Origin: an uncultured Flavobacteriales bacterium
GTDB lineage: Bacteria; Bacteroidota; Bacteroidia; Palsa-965
Direction of reading: 5' to 3'
Assembly: GCA_946478675.1 (NCBI GenBank)
Contig: CAMLEF010000187.1
Span: 1 to 8,805, forward strand
DNA: 8,805 nt
Position 1 is the stretch's first letter, and every line of letters starts with the position of its first letter. Below are positions 1-6,972 of the stretch, in pieces. The notes under the pieces were generated by a model, which was not told the DNA's origin, did not search any database, and worked only from the letters and a program-made list of their open reading frames with translations. Made by a program: the position numbers and the translations under genes.

Positions 1-80
1 ATCGGCATATCGGCAAATTGGCACATCAGCACATTATTTCATTAGCACATTAGCACATTAACCCATTAGCAAATTACCTT
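1..80 (+). repeat. Array of ten degenerate 8-bp units
   Basis: The stretch divides without gaps into ten octamers starting at 1, 9, 17, 25, 33, 41, 49, 57, 65 and 73. Every unit begins with AT, and most fit the consensus ATYRGCAM; the units at 33, 57 and 73 diverge most. The left units are ATCGGCAT-like and the right ones ATTAGCAC-like, so composition drifts along the array. The array may continue left of the window. The last unit overlaps the promoter box at 75-82. The same unit occurs inverted beyond the downstream gene (1251-1298). I do not recognise this as a named repeat family. Confidence 0.75.
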
Positions 81-82
81 TG
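75..82 (+). promoter_or_regulatory. Bacteroidota -7 promoter box (TAnnTTTG)
   Basis: TACCTTTG matches the Bacteroidota primary sigma factor -7 consensus TAnnTTTG exactly and ends 17 bases before the ATG at 100, implying a leader of about 10 bases. No clear TTTG -33 element is seen at the expected distance, where the octamer array lies instead. The match plus its position support a promoter; activity is inferred. Confidence 0.55.
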
Positions 83-99
83 CTTCAAATTCTCAGCTA

Positions 100-1257
100 A
101 TGTCAGACAGCAACAACTCCGGTTTCGGCACCAAAGCCATTCACGCCGGCCAGCATCCCGATCCTTCTACCGGCGCGATCATGACGCCGATCTACCAGAC
201 TTCGACCTACGTGCAGGAAGCGCCGGGCAAGAACAAAGGCTACGGCTATGCCCGCGGAAAAAATCCTACACGCGTGGCGCTCGAAGGTTGCCTGGCGGCC
301 CTCGAAGGCGCTCAGTACGGCCTCTGCTTCTCCAGCGGCATGGGTGCGATGGATGCCGTCTGCAAACTGCTCCGCCCCGGCGATGAAGTGATCACCGGCG
401 ACGATCTCTACGGCGGTTCTTACCGAATGTTCACGAAAGTGTTCGCCAACTACGGCATCAAATTCCATTTCGTGAACATGACCAACGCGGAGAACATCCG
501 CAACTACGTCAACAAAAACACGAAGCTGCTCTGGGTCGAAACGCCGACCAACCCGACGATGCAGATCATCGATCTCGAAGCCTGCGCAAAAATCGCGAAG
601 GAGAACAAGATCATCTTCGCCGTCGACAATACGTTCGCATCGCCGTACCTGCAAAACCCGATCAAGCTCGGCGCCGACATCGTGATGCATTCCGTTACGA
701 AATACCTCGGCGGCCACAGCGACGTCGTCATGGGCGCGCTGATGATGAACGATAAAAATCTCTACGACCAGCTCGCGTTTATCCTCAACAGCTGCGGCGC
801 GAATCCCGGGCCGATGGACAGCTTCCTCGTGCTGCGCGGTGTAAAAACGCTGCACGTGCGCATGGATCGCCATTGCTTCAACGGCCGCAAAGTCGCCGAG
901 TTCCTGAAGACGCATCCGCGCATCGGAAAAATTTACTGGCCCGGCTTCACCGATCACCCGAACCATCTCATCGCGAAAAAGCAGATGAAGGATTTCGGCG
1001 GCATGATCTCCATCGTGCTCAAAGGCGCGGATCTCGAAGAAACGTTCCGCATCGCTTCGTCGTTCAAAGTTTTCTCATTGGCGGAATCGCTCGGTGGCGT
1101 CGAATCGCTGATCAACCATCCTGCGACGATGACGCACGCTTCCATTCCCAAGGAAGAACGCGAACGTGTCGGTGTCGTCGACAACCTGCTGCGACTGAGC
1201 GTAGGCATCGAAGACATTGAAGATCTCCTGGAGGATTTGAAGCAGGCGTTGAAGTAA
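100..1257 (+). CDS. metB: Cystathionine gamma-synthase/lyase family PLP enzyme
   Basis: A complete 385-residue cytoplasmic enzyme of the Cys/Met-metabolism PLP family (fold type I), the normal length for the family. Visible active-site features: Y50 and R52 in YARGKNPT, which bind the cofactor phosphate of the neighbouring subunit; the SSGMGA phosphate loop (78-83); Y104 in DDLYGG, stacking on the PLP ring; N151 in ETPTNP; D176 in VDNT, contacting the pyridine nitrogen; the Schiff-base lysine K201 in SVTKYLGGHSD; the SLGGVESL segment with E335; and R365, which anchors the substrate carboxylate. Family members make cystathionine from cysteine and an activated homoserine ester, or cleave cystathionine to cysteine. 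R109 and the lack of the cysteine typical after LYG in methionine gamma-lyases argue against that enzyme. Synthase and lyase cannot be separated by sequence alone, so the symbol is provisional. The start has no Shine-Dalgarno but lies just after a -7 box. The gene is convergent with the giant repeat-protein gene and bracketed by inverted octamer arrays. Confidence 0.93.
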   Translation: MSDSNNSGFGTKAIHAGQHPDPSTGAIMTPIYQTSTYVQEAPGKNKGYGYARGKNPTRVALEGCLAALEGAQYGLCFSSGMGAMDAVCKLLRPGDEVITGDDLYGGSYRMFTKVFANYGIKFHFVNMTNAENIRNYVNKNTKLLWVETPTNPTMQIIDLEACAKIAKENKIIFAVDNTFASPYLQNPIKLGADIVMHSVTKYLGGHSDVVMGALMMNDKNLYDQLAFILNSCGANPGPMDSFLVLRGVKTLHVRMDRHCFNGRKVAEFLKTHPRIGKIYWPGFTDHPNHLIAKKQMKDFGGMISIVLKGADLEETFRIASSFKVFSLAESLGGVESLINHPATMTHASIPKEERERVGVVDNLLRLSVGIEDIEDLLEDLKQALK

Positions 1258-1298
1258 TTTGCCGATATGCCGATATGCCGATGTGCTGATATGCTGAT
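1251..1298 (-). repeat. Inverted octamer array at the enzyme gene's stop
   Basis: Read on the minus strand, octamers of the same type as at 1-80 run from 1298 down to 1251 with period 8 (ATCAGCAT, ATCAGCAC, ATCGGCAT twice, ATCGGCAA, then ATTACTTC). Bases 1256-1274 are the exact 19-bp reverse complement of bases 1-19. The last unit overlaps the final codons and TAA stop of the enzyme gene, so the array begins inside the coding sequence. Confidence 0.75.
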
Positions 1299-1322
1299 GC
1301 GCGCGGGCTTCCCACATTCAAT

Positions 1323-1380
1323 AATTCAAGATTCAAAAATTCTGTTGAAGAGCTACGATTGAATTTTTGAATCTTGAATT
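1323..1380. terminator. 20-bp perfect inverted repeat, likely bidirectional terminator
   Basis: Bases 1323-1342 and 1361-1380 are perfect reverse complements (20 bp) around an 18-base spacer. The sequence is AT-rich, with a T-run on the right side (1379-1390). It lies between two convergent genes, where one hairpin can serve both transcripts. The stem is AT-rich rather than GC-rich, so termination is inferred from symmetry and position. The arms are made of TTGAATTT-like near-repeats, so it may also be a dispersed intergenic repeat. The octamer ATGCGCGC occurs on both sides (1297-1304, 1393-1400). Confidence 0.55.
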
Positions 1381-1416
1381 TTTAATTTTTCAATGCGCGC
1401 AAGATTTTTCGCGGGC

Positions 1417-1441
1417 ATCTGCACATTAGCATATTGCCGAT
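1417..1441. repeat. Third, small octamer patch beside the giant gene's stop
   Basis: Two plus-orientation octamers (ATCTGCAC at 1417, ATTAGCAT at 1425) are followed one base later by an inverted unit (ATCGGCAA on the minus strand, 1441-1434). It ends eight bases before the giant gene's stop codon. The units match those of the two arrays flanking the cystathionine enzyme gene, but here the two orientations meet with nothing between them. Confidence 0.5.
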
Positions 1442-1448
1442 GTTGCTA

Positions 1449-4400
1449 TCAGCGATTCACAATGACGAGGCGGGTGAAACGATGGCCATCGGCAGTAGTC
1501 ACGACAATCGTATACACGCCGGATTGCTCCAGCAGTAACAGATCGTCCGTTCCCGGTTGCAGCGTTTTTTCCAGGAGGAGCTGGCCGGTCATGTTGTAGA
1601 TTTCCGCTTTTGCTTCCTGTCCTAACGAAGAATGGATCGTAATCTGTCCGTTGCCCGGGTTCGGGTAGACGGTGAACACATTTTCCATACCAACGATTTC
1701 CGGTTGTCCCGAGCAAATGTCGACGTAGAAGGAATCGATTGCGGTTCCGCTGCAACCGTTTGTGTCGGTGTACACGTACGTGATGCCGGAGTACCCGAGG
1801 CTCGTTGCCATCGGATCGAACGTGTTGCCGGTTACGCCCGGGCCGGAGAAAATTCCACCTGCCGGTGATGCGCCGGTCAGCTGGAACGGCAGTTGTGTGG
1901 TTTGACAAACTGTGTCCATCGGAAGTGAGAGGCTGACGGTCGGCAGCGCCGGGTCCTGCAGCGTTTGTGAGAGCGAGGTCGTGCAATTGTTGGCGTCGGT
2001 GATCGTGCAGGTGTAGGTTCCTGCAACGAGTCCGATAATATCTTCCGTCGATGCGCTGTTGCTCCAGGTGAAGCTGTACGGAGCAATGCCGCCGCTCACG
2101 GAAGTGTAAATTTCACCGTTGCTTCCGTTGCAGGAAGAAGGATGACGCAGCGAATCAATGCTCGCGATCAATGCCGTGGGTTGCGTGATCGTAATTACCG
2201 CCTGTTGCGTGCAGCTGTTGGCGTCCGTCACCGTCACCGTGTAGCTGCCGGAGGAAAGAAGCGTAAGATCCTCGTTGGTCGACAAACCGGAATTCCAATC
2301 ATAGGAGAAGTTGCCGGTTCCGCCGCTCGCTGTAATGTCGATAGCGCCATCCGTTCCGCCGTTGCAATGAACATCCGTCACTGAGGAAGAAATGCTGATG
2401 GCCGTCGGTTCGGTGATCGTGACTGATGTTGTCGCTGAACAACCGTTCGCATCGGTAACCGTGAACGTATATGATCCTGCTGCTCTTGTGAAAGAGCCTG
2501 TTCCGGAATACGGAGCTGTTCCGCCGTTCGCTGTAACGTTAACAGTTGCGTTGCCGCCATTGCAGAGAATGGAAGTTGCAGTTGCATTCGCAGTGAGCAA
2601 AGTCGGTTCGGTAATCGTAACAGCAGTCGTCGCTGAACAACCGTTTGCATCGGTAATCGTGAACGTATACGAGCCAGCAGTTCTCGTGAAAGAACCTGTT
2701 CCCGAATACGGAGCTGTTCCGCCGTTCGCTGTAACGTTTACTGTTGCGTTTCCGCCATTGCAAAGAATAGAAGTTGCAGTTGCATTCGCACTGAGCAGCG
2801 TCGGTTCGGTGATTGTGACTGACGTTGTCGCAGAGCAGCCGTTCGCATCAGTAACTGTGAACGTATATGATCCAGCAGTTCTCGTGAAAGAACCTGTTCC
2901 CGAATACGGAGCTGTTCCGCCGTTTGCAGTAACATTCACCGTTGCGTTTCCGCCATTGCAAAGAATGGAAGTTGCAGTAGCGTTCGCGGTGAGTAACGTC
3001 GGTTCGGTAATCGTAACCGAAGTTGTTGCAGAACAACCGTTCGCGTCTGTGACTGTGAACGTATATGATCCTGCTGCTCTTGTGAAAGAGCCTGTTCCGG
3101 AATACGGAGCTGTTCCGCCATTTGCAGTAACGTTCACTGTTGCGTTTCCTCCATTGCAGAGAATGGAAGTTGCAGTTGCATTCGCGGTGAGTAACGTCGG
3201 TTCGGTAATCGTAACCGAAGTTGTTGCAGAACATCCATTCGCATCGGTAACCGTGAACGTATACGAGCCAGCAGTTCTCGTGAAAGAGCCTGTTCCGGAA
3301 TACGGAGCTGTTCCGCCGTTCGCTGTAACATTCACCGTTGCGTTTCCGCCATTGCAAAGAATGGAAGTTGGAGTTGCATTTGCGGTGAGTAACGTCGGTT
3401 CAGTAATCGTAACCGAAGTTGTTGCAGAGCATCCGTTCGCATCCGTTACGGTGAATGTGTACGATCCTGCAGTTCTCGTGAACGAACCTGTTCCGGAATA
3501 CGGAGCTGTTCCGCCGTTTGCAGTAACATTCACCGTTGCGTTTCCGCCATTGCAGAGAATCGAAGTGGCAGTTGCATTTGCGGTGAGTAACGTCGGTTCA
3601 ATAATCGTAACCGAAGTTGTTGCAGAACATCCATTCGCATCGGTAACTGTGAACGTATACGATCCTGCGGTTCTCGTGAACGAACCCGTTCCGGAATATG
3701 GAGCTGTTCCGCCGTTCGCTGTAACGTTTACTGTTGCGTTTCCGCCATTACAAAGAATGGAAGTTGCAGTAGCGTTCGCGTTGAGCAATGTCGGCTCAGT
3801 GATCGTAACAGAAGTTGTTGCAGAACATCCATTCGCATCGGTAACTGTGAACGTATACGAACCGGCTGTTCTCGTGAATGAGCCCGTTCCAGAATAGGGA
3901 GCAGTTCCGCCGGTCGCTGTAACGCTGACTGTTGAGTTCCCGCCATTACACAGAATGGGCGTGGCCGTGGCCGAAGCGGAAAGGCTTCCCAGCACCGTCA
4001 CCGTTGTTGTGCAGGTCGATGTATTGCCGCTGTTGTCGGTGACCGTGAACAGCACCGCGTTGGCGCCGATAGTGGAGCAGCTGAAGGACGACGGCGTAAC
4101 CGTCATCGAAGCAATACCGCAATTGTCGGATGAGCCATTATTGATCATCGCGCCCGTCACCGTCGCATTGCCCGATGCGTTCAGCGTAACGACAATGCCC
4201 TGGCAGGAAGCGACAGGATGGATCGTGTCGAGCACAGTGACGGTAACCGAAACGGAACGACTGTTGCCGCTGCCGTCCGTTACTGTGTAGGTAACGATGT
4301 TGCTGCCGGTATTCGCGCAGGAAAAACTGTTGCTGCTGATCGTGCGCGAAGCGATGCTGCAATTGTCGGTAGAACCGTTGTCCACCTGCACAATCGTCAG

Positions 4401-6932
4401 CGAGGCATTACCTGTTGCATCGAGATAAATTGTCGGGTTGTTGTACAGAACCGACGGACGGATCGTGTCCAGCACCGTGACCGTCGTGCTGCAGCTGGTG
4501 TTGTGCCCGAACGAATCCCAGGTGGTCAGCGTAACGCTATTGTTGCCGGGATTCGCACAGGTGAATGCATTCGGATTGACCTGGCGCTGCATGATCGCGC
4601 ATTCATCATGCGAACCATTGTCCACATCTGAAGGAGAAAGACCGGCATTGCCTGATGCATCGAGATAAATCGTCGCGTTCCTGCAAAGCGTAACAGGTGG
4701 AATGCTGTCCTGCACAAGCACCGTCGCCGAACAGGAAGCGCTGTTGCCGCTGGCATCGGTTACCGTCAGCGTTACCGCGTTGTTGCCGGTCTGGCTGCAG
4801 TTGAAAGAAGACGGCGTAACCGTCATGGAAGCAATGCCGCAGTTGTCGGAAGAACCGTTGTTGATCATGGCCGCCGTTACCGTAGCGGTGCCTGACGCGT
4901 CCAGGTTCACCGTCACATTCCGGCAATTGACGGCCGGGCGCGTCGTATCCACAACCGTCACCACGCTCGTACAGGTTGAGCTGTTGCCGGCGGCGTCCGT
5001 AATGGTCAGCGTGACGTTATTCGGGCCGAGATTCGCACAGCTGACACTGCTTAAGCTGAGACTTTTCGTGAAGATACTGCAGTTGTCGTAAGAACCATTG
5101 TCGAGCATTGCGGGGATAAGTAAAGCATTGCCCGAGCTGTTCAGCCTGACGGTAAGGTTTTGGCATAAAGCAACCGGCGGCGCCACATCCGTTACGGTTA
5201 CCGTGAACGAGCACGTGGACGTGTTACCGGAGCCGTCGGTAGCGGAAAACGTATTCACGGTATTACCTACCGGGAAGAACGTGCCGCTCGGCAATCCTGT
5301 GGTTTGTGTGACCGCCAGCGTTCCGGAGCAATTGTCGATGGCATCGAAAGAAGGATAAGACACCGTAGTTCCGCAGGCAGAAGTTACAGCCATGGAAATA
5401 TTCGAAGGACAACCGGTGGCGACGGTGCATACCGTCATGTTGTTGTAATAGAAGTAATGGTTGACGCCCGATCCTGCATTTGAGTTTTCCATGCGTACGC
5501 GCCGGATCTGCTGGTCACTGGGGCCGGCAACCTGCGTCGACAGCAGCGTTTGTGATACGCCGTCGATTTTGCGCGTGAGGCGGATGCTGACCTGCGATGC
5601 GGAAACCGGGATGGCTTCGAGGATGACGCCCTGGTCGGTGTAGCCGATGAGATTGAAAGGCGTGATCCCGTTGTTATCGACCAGCTCGTAACCGGCCTGG
5701 CCGCCGCGGTACCGTACCTGCGTGAGATTGCCGCCTGAAATATTCTGCAGCATTACCGCGATGATCTGTCCATTGTCCACGATACCGTTGTCGAATTCCA
5801 TCGTGAAGCGGTAGCCGACGCCGAGCACGCTCGAGAAATTCCGGTACGCATAAGTGCCCTGTCCGGCGCTGGCGTACGAGCCCCACGCGACACCGCCGGA
5901 GTTGACGTCGCCGTCATTGTTCGGATCTGTTCCTGCGCCGTTCGTCGTCGATGAGCTTCGCACGAAACCAGCCTGCGAGGTATTGCCGGTAGAAGCGACA
6001 AGCGTCCAGGCGGACAACCCGCTGCCGTCGTTGTCGCCCGTTTGCCATCCGTCCGAGTACGCTGTTGCAGAAGCAGCGGAAGTCGTTCCGCAGGTGAAGT
6101 TGCGGATCACCGGCGGCGTTACGTCAGCCATGCCCACACCTTCGATCGCAAACGTGAACGGGTTCTCATTGCAGTCGTCGCTGGCGATGCTCACCATTGC
6201 CGTGCGAAGTCCCGTGGAGGAAGGATCGAACGTAATCGTAAAATCGGTGGTGTGCATGACCCACGTGACGAAATTCGCGGGCGCTGTGGTAAGCGTGAAA
6301 TCGGAAGCGTTCGCCCCGCTGATCGTGACGGCGATATTTGCCAGTCCATAACCCGCTGCGCCGTTCTCGATCGTAAAGGTCCGTGTCAGCACGCTGGCGC
6401 CGCATTCGTTCACGCTGCCGAAGCTCGTGTAGTCGGACGCGGAAGGGGTAAGGTCGCCGTTGCTGATGTATTGCGCATTGCCGAGCACGTTGATCTCCGG
6501 TTCGTAGCCTGAGCCCTGGAGTGCAAAATCGTAGTTGCCTTCGTCGCTGTCGTCGCTGACAATGTTGAGCGTGGCATTGCTGTAGCCGGACGCCGCCGGA
6601 TCATAAACCACCGTAACAGTCGTGCTGCTTCCCGGGGCCACAATGGCCGAAGGAGGAACACTGATCGTGAAATCCGCTGCGTTGGTGCCGGTAAGAAAAG
6701 CGTTGCTGATGTGAAGGTCGTCGGTGCCGGAATTGCTGATGATATACGAGCGCGAGAACGTTTCACCGCAGATGCGCAGGCCGGTGAAATAGGTGTAGTC
6801 GAGGGCGGAGGTTATCGTATTCCCGTCGGGGATCGGGTTGCCGTTGCCCGTGACGTCGATCTCCGGGGCCTGGGCAAAGACGCTCAACGGGAAAAGAATA
6901 AATAGTGCGGAACAGGCAAGCAGGTTTTTCAT
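1449..6932 (-). CDS. Giant secreted HYR/SprB-repeat protein with T9SS sorting domain
   Basis: An 1827-residue exported protein, complete, ending in tandem stops TGA TAG. Domains in order: signal peptide 1-20 (cleavage likely after VFA); two choice-of-anchor-D/ASH-like beta domains (about 23-142 and 143-267); a HYR strand (DVTPPVI, 270-276), a jelly-roll-like domain (about 283-500), then the rest of the HYR domain (to 582); five HYR-like units of exactly 80 residues (583-982); eight SprB-type units of exactly 66 residues (985-1512), each with CNGG and TDANGC motifs; two canonical SprB units retaining tryptophan (1513-1586, 1587-1664); an Ig-like domain (1665-1741); and a type A T9SS C-terminal domain (about 1752-1827) starting VFTVYPNP. 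T9SS cargo crosses the outer membrane and is usually released or anchored to surface lipopolysaccharide. The architecture suggests a stalk-like adhesin or matrix protein; no catalytic motif is visible. It resembles SprB only in its repeats and should not be called SprB. The start follows the signal peptide; no Shine-Dalgarno. Confidence 0.93.
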   Translation of the reverse strand: MKNLLACSALFILFPLSVFAQAPEIDVTGNGNPIPDGNTITSALDYTYFTGLRICGETFSRSYIISNSGTDDLHISNAFLTGTNAADFTISVPPSAIVAPGSSTTVTVVYDPAASGYSNATLNIVSDDSDEGNYDFALQGSGYEPEINVLGNAQYISNGDLTPSASDYTSFGSVNECGASVLTRTFTIENGAAGYGLANIAVTISGANASDFTLTTAPANFVTWVMHTTDFTITFDPSSTGLRTAMVSIASDDCNENPFTFAIEGVGMADVTPPVIRNFTCGTTSAASATAYSDGWQTGDNDGSGLSAWTLVASTGNTSQAGFVRSSSTTNGAGTDPNNDGDVNSGGVAWGSYASAGQGTYAYRNFSSVLGVGYRFTMEFDNGIVDNGQIIAVMLQNISGGNLTQVRYRGGQAGYELVDNNGITPFNLIGYTDQGVILEAIPVSASQVSIRLTRKIDGVSQTLLSTQVAGPSDQQIRRVRMENSNAGSGVNHYFYYNNMTVCTVATGCPSNISMAVTSACGTTVSYPSFDAIDNCSGTLAVTQTTGLPSGTFFPVGNTVNTFSATDGSGNTSTCSFTVTVTDVAPPVALCQNLTVRLNSSGNALLIPAMLDNGSYDNCSIFTKSLSLSSVSCANLGPNNVTLTITDAAGNSSTCTSVVTVVDTTRPAVNCRNVTVNLDASGTATVTAAMINNGSSDNCGIASMTVTPSSFNCSQTGNNAVTLTVTDASGNSASCSATVLVQDSIPPVTLCRNATIYLDASGNAGLSPSDVDNGSHDECAIMQRQVNPNAFTCANPGNNSVTLTTWDSFGHNTSCSTTVTVLDTIRPSVLYNNPTIYLDATGNASLTIVQVDNGSTDNCSIASRTISSNSFSCANTGSNIVTYTVTDGSGNSRSVSVTVTVLDTIHPVASCQGIVVTLNASGNATVTGAMINNGSSDNCGIASMTVTPSSFSCSTIGANAVLFTVTDNSGNTSTCTTTVTVLGSLSASATATPILCNGGNSTVSVTATGGTAPYSGTGSFTRTAGSYTFTVTDANGCSATTSVTITEPTLLNANATATSILCNGGNATVNVTANGGTAPYSGTGSFTRTAGSYTFTVTDANGCSATTSVTIIEPTLLTANATATSILCNGGNATVNVTANGGTAPYSGTGSFTRTAGSYTFTVTDANGCSATTSVTITEPTLLTANATPTSILCNGGNATVNVTANGGTAPYSGTGSFTRTAGSYTFTVTDANGCSATTSVTITEPTLLTANATATSILCNGGNATVNVTANGGTAPYSGTGSFTRAAGSYTFTVTDANGCSATTSVTITEPTLLTANATATSILCNGGNATVNVTANGGTAPYSGTGSFTRTAGSYTFTVTDANGCSATTSVTITEPTLLSANATATSILCNGGNATVNVTANGGTAPYSGTGSFTRTAGSYTFTITDANGCSATTAVTITEPTLLTANATATSILCNGGNATVNVTANGGTAPYSGTGSFTRAAGSYTFTVTDANGCSATTSVTITEPTAISISSSVTDVHCNGGTDGAIDITASGGTGNFSYDWNSGLSTNEDLTLLSSGSYTVTVTDANSCTQQAVITITQPTALIASIDSLRHPSSCNGSNGEIYTSVSGGIAPYSFTWSNSASTEDIIGLVAGTYTCTITDANNCTTSLSQTLQDPALPTVSLSLPMDTVCQTTQLPFQLTGASPAGGIFSGPGVTGNTFDPMATSLGYSGITYVYTDTNGCSGTAIDSFYVDICSGQPEIVGMENVFTVYPNPGNGQITIHSSLGQEAKAEIYNMTGQLLLEKTLQPGTDDLLLLEQSGVYTIVVTTADGHRFTRLVIVNR
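1452..1679 (-). other. T9SS type A C-terminal sorting domain (residues 1752-1827)
   Basis: The protein's last 76 residues show the family pattern: VFTVYPNP at the start, a central IYNMTGQLL strand, then SGVYTIVV and a basic, hydrophobic end (RLVIVNR). In known T9SS cargo this domain directs outer-membrane passage and is removed on export. It is the type A form, unlike the type B domain used by the gliding adhesin SprB of Flavobacterium johnsoniae. Confidence 0.88.
2397..3980 (-). repeat. Eight 198-bp tandem repeats encoding SprB-type units
   Basis: In gene order the units are 3783-3980, 3585-3782, 3387-3584, 3189-3386, 2991-3188, 2793-2990, 2595-2792 and 2397-2594. The CNGG cysteines fall at residues 995, 1061, 1127, 1193, 1259, 1325, 1391 and 1457, exactly 66 apart. 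Units 2-8 differ by only a few residues (for example RTAG/RAAG, TATS/TPTS, TVTD/TITD), while the DNA differs mainly at third codon positions. Each unit has two cysteines, one arginine, one aspartate, one glutamate and no lysine or tryptophan. Unit 1 is the most divergent. Confidence 0.93.
3987..5186 (-). repeat. Five 240-bp tandem repeats encoding 80-residue HYR-like units
   Basis: Units in gene order are 4947-5186, 4707-4946, 4467-4706, 4227-4466 and 3987-4226. Each runs from a PPV/RPxV-type strand through a VxLDASGNA segment and a DNGSxDNC motif to a T(V)TDxxGNxxxC ending. Four cysteines recur at fixed spots (unit 1: 590, 618, 632, 654), except in unit 4, which keeps only 858 and 872. The units are much more diverged from each other than the 66-residue units, so this is the older array. 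Confidence 0.9.
5433..6086 (-). other. Jelly-roll-like domain nested in the HYR domain (residues 283-500)
   Basis: This stretch has no repeat character. It contains SDGWQTGDNDGSGLSAWTL near its start, a Gly/Asn/Asp-rich loop (about 329-348), FTMEFDNGIVDNGQ (376-389), a series of predicted beta strands and YFYYNNMTV at its end. The WxxGxNxGxGxxxW opening recalls lectin-like or carbohydrate-binding jelly-rolls in large bacterial surface proteins, recognised by pattern only. HYR signatures lie directly on both sides (DVTPPVI before, CPSNISM after). Confidence 0.5.
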
Positions 6933-6972
6933 GGAGGCGGGGGTAGATTTCTAAGACACTGGAGGGATGTGA

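Noticed and set aside
1..80. CRISPR array
   Set aside because: The repeats are 8 bp with no unique spacers, and no cas gene is present.
103..966. A 287-codon open frame on the minus strand
   Set aside because: It is antisense to the cystathionine enzyme, His/Arg/Val-rich with no family signature, as expected for a shadow of GC-rich coding DNA.
1323..1380. Invertible promoter of the kind that switches Bacteroidota surface proteins
   Set aside because: The spacer between the arms is only 18 bases with no -7 box, it lies at the 3' ends of two genes, and no recombinase gene is seen.
2392..3897. A 501-codon open frame on the plus strand, with a regular repeated protein
   Set aside because: It is antisense to the eight 198-bp repeats. 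Because the unit length is a multiple of three and one unit has no stop in that frame, all copies stay open. It has no signal peptide, no recognisable domain and no promoter, and the sense frame has a clear T9SS protein.
2397..5186. Possible frameshifted or fragmented genes in the repeat region
   Set aside because: The sense frame is continuous for 1827 codons with constant unit lengths; other frames are shadows.
1449..6932. Ortholog of the gliding adhesin SprB
   Set aside because: Only the repeat type is shared. The sorting domain is type A, the protein is much smaller than SprB, and no gliding gene is in the window.
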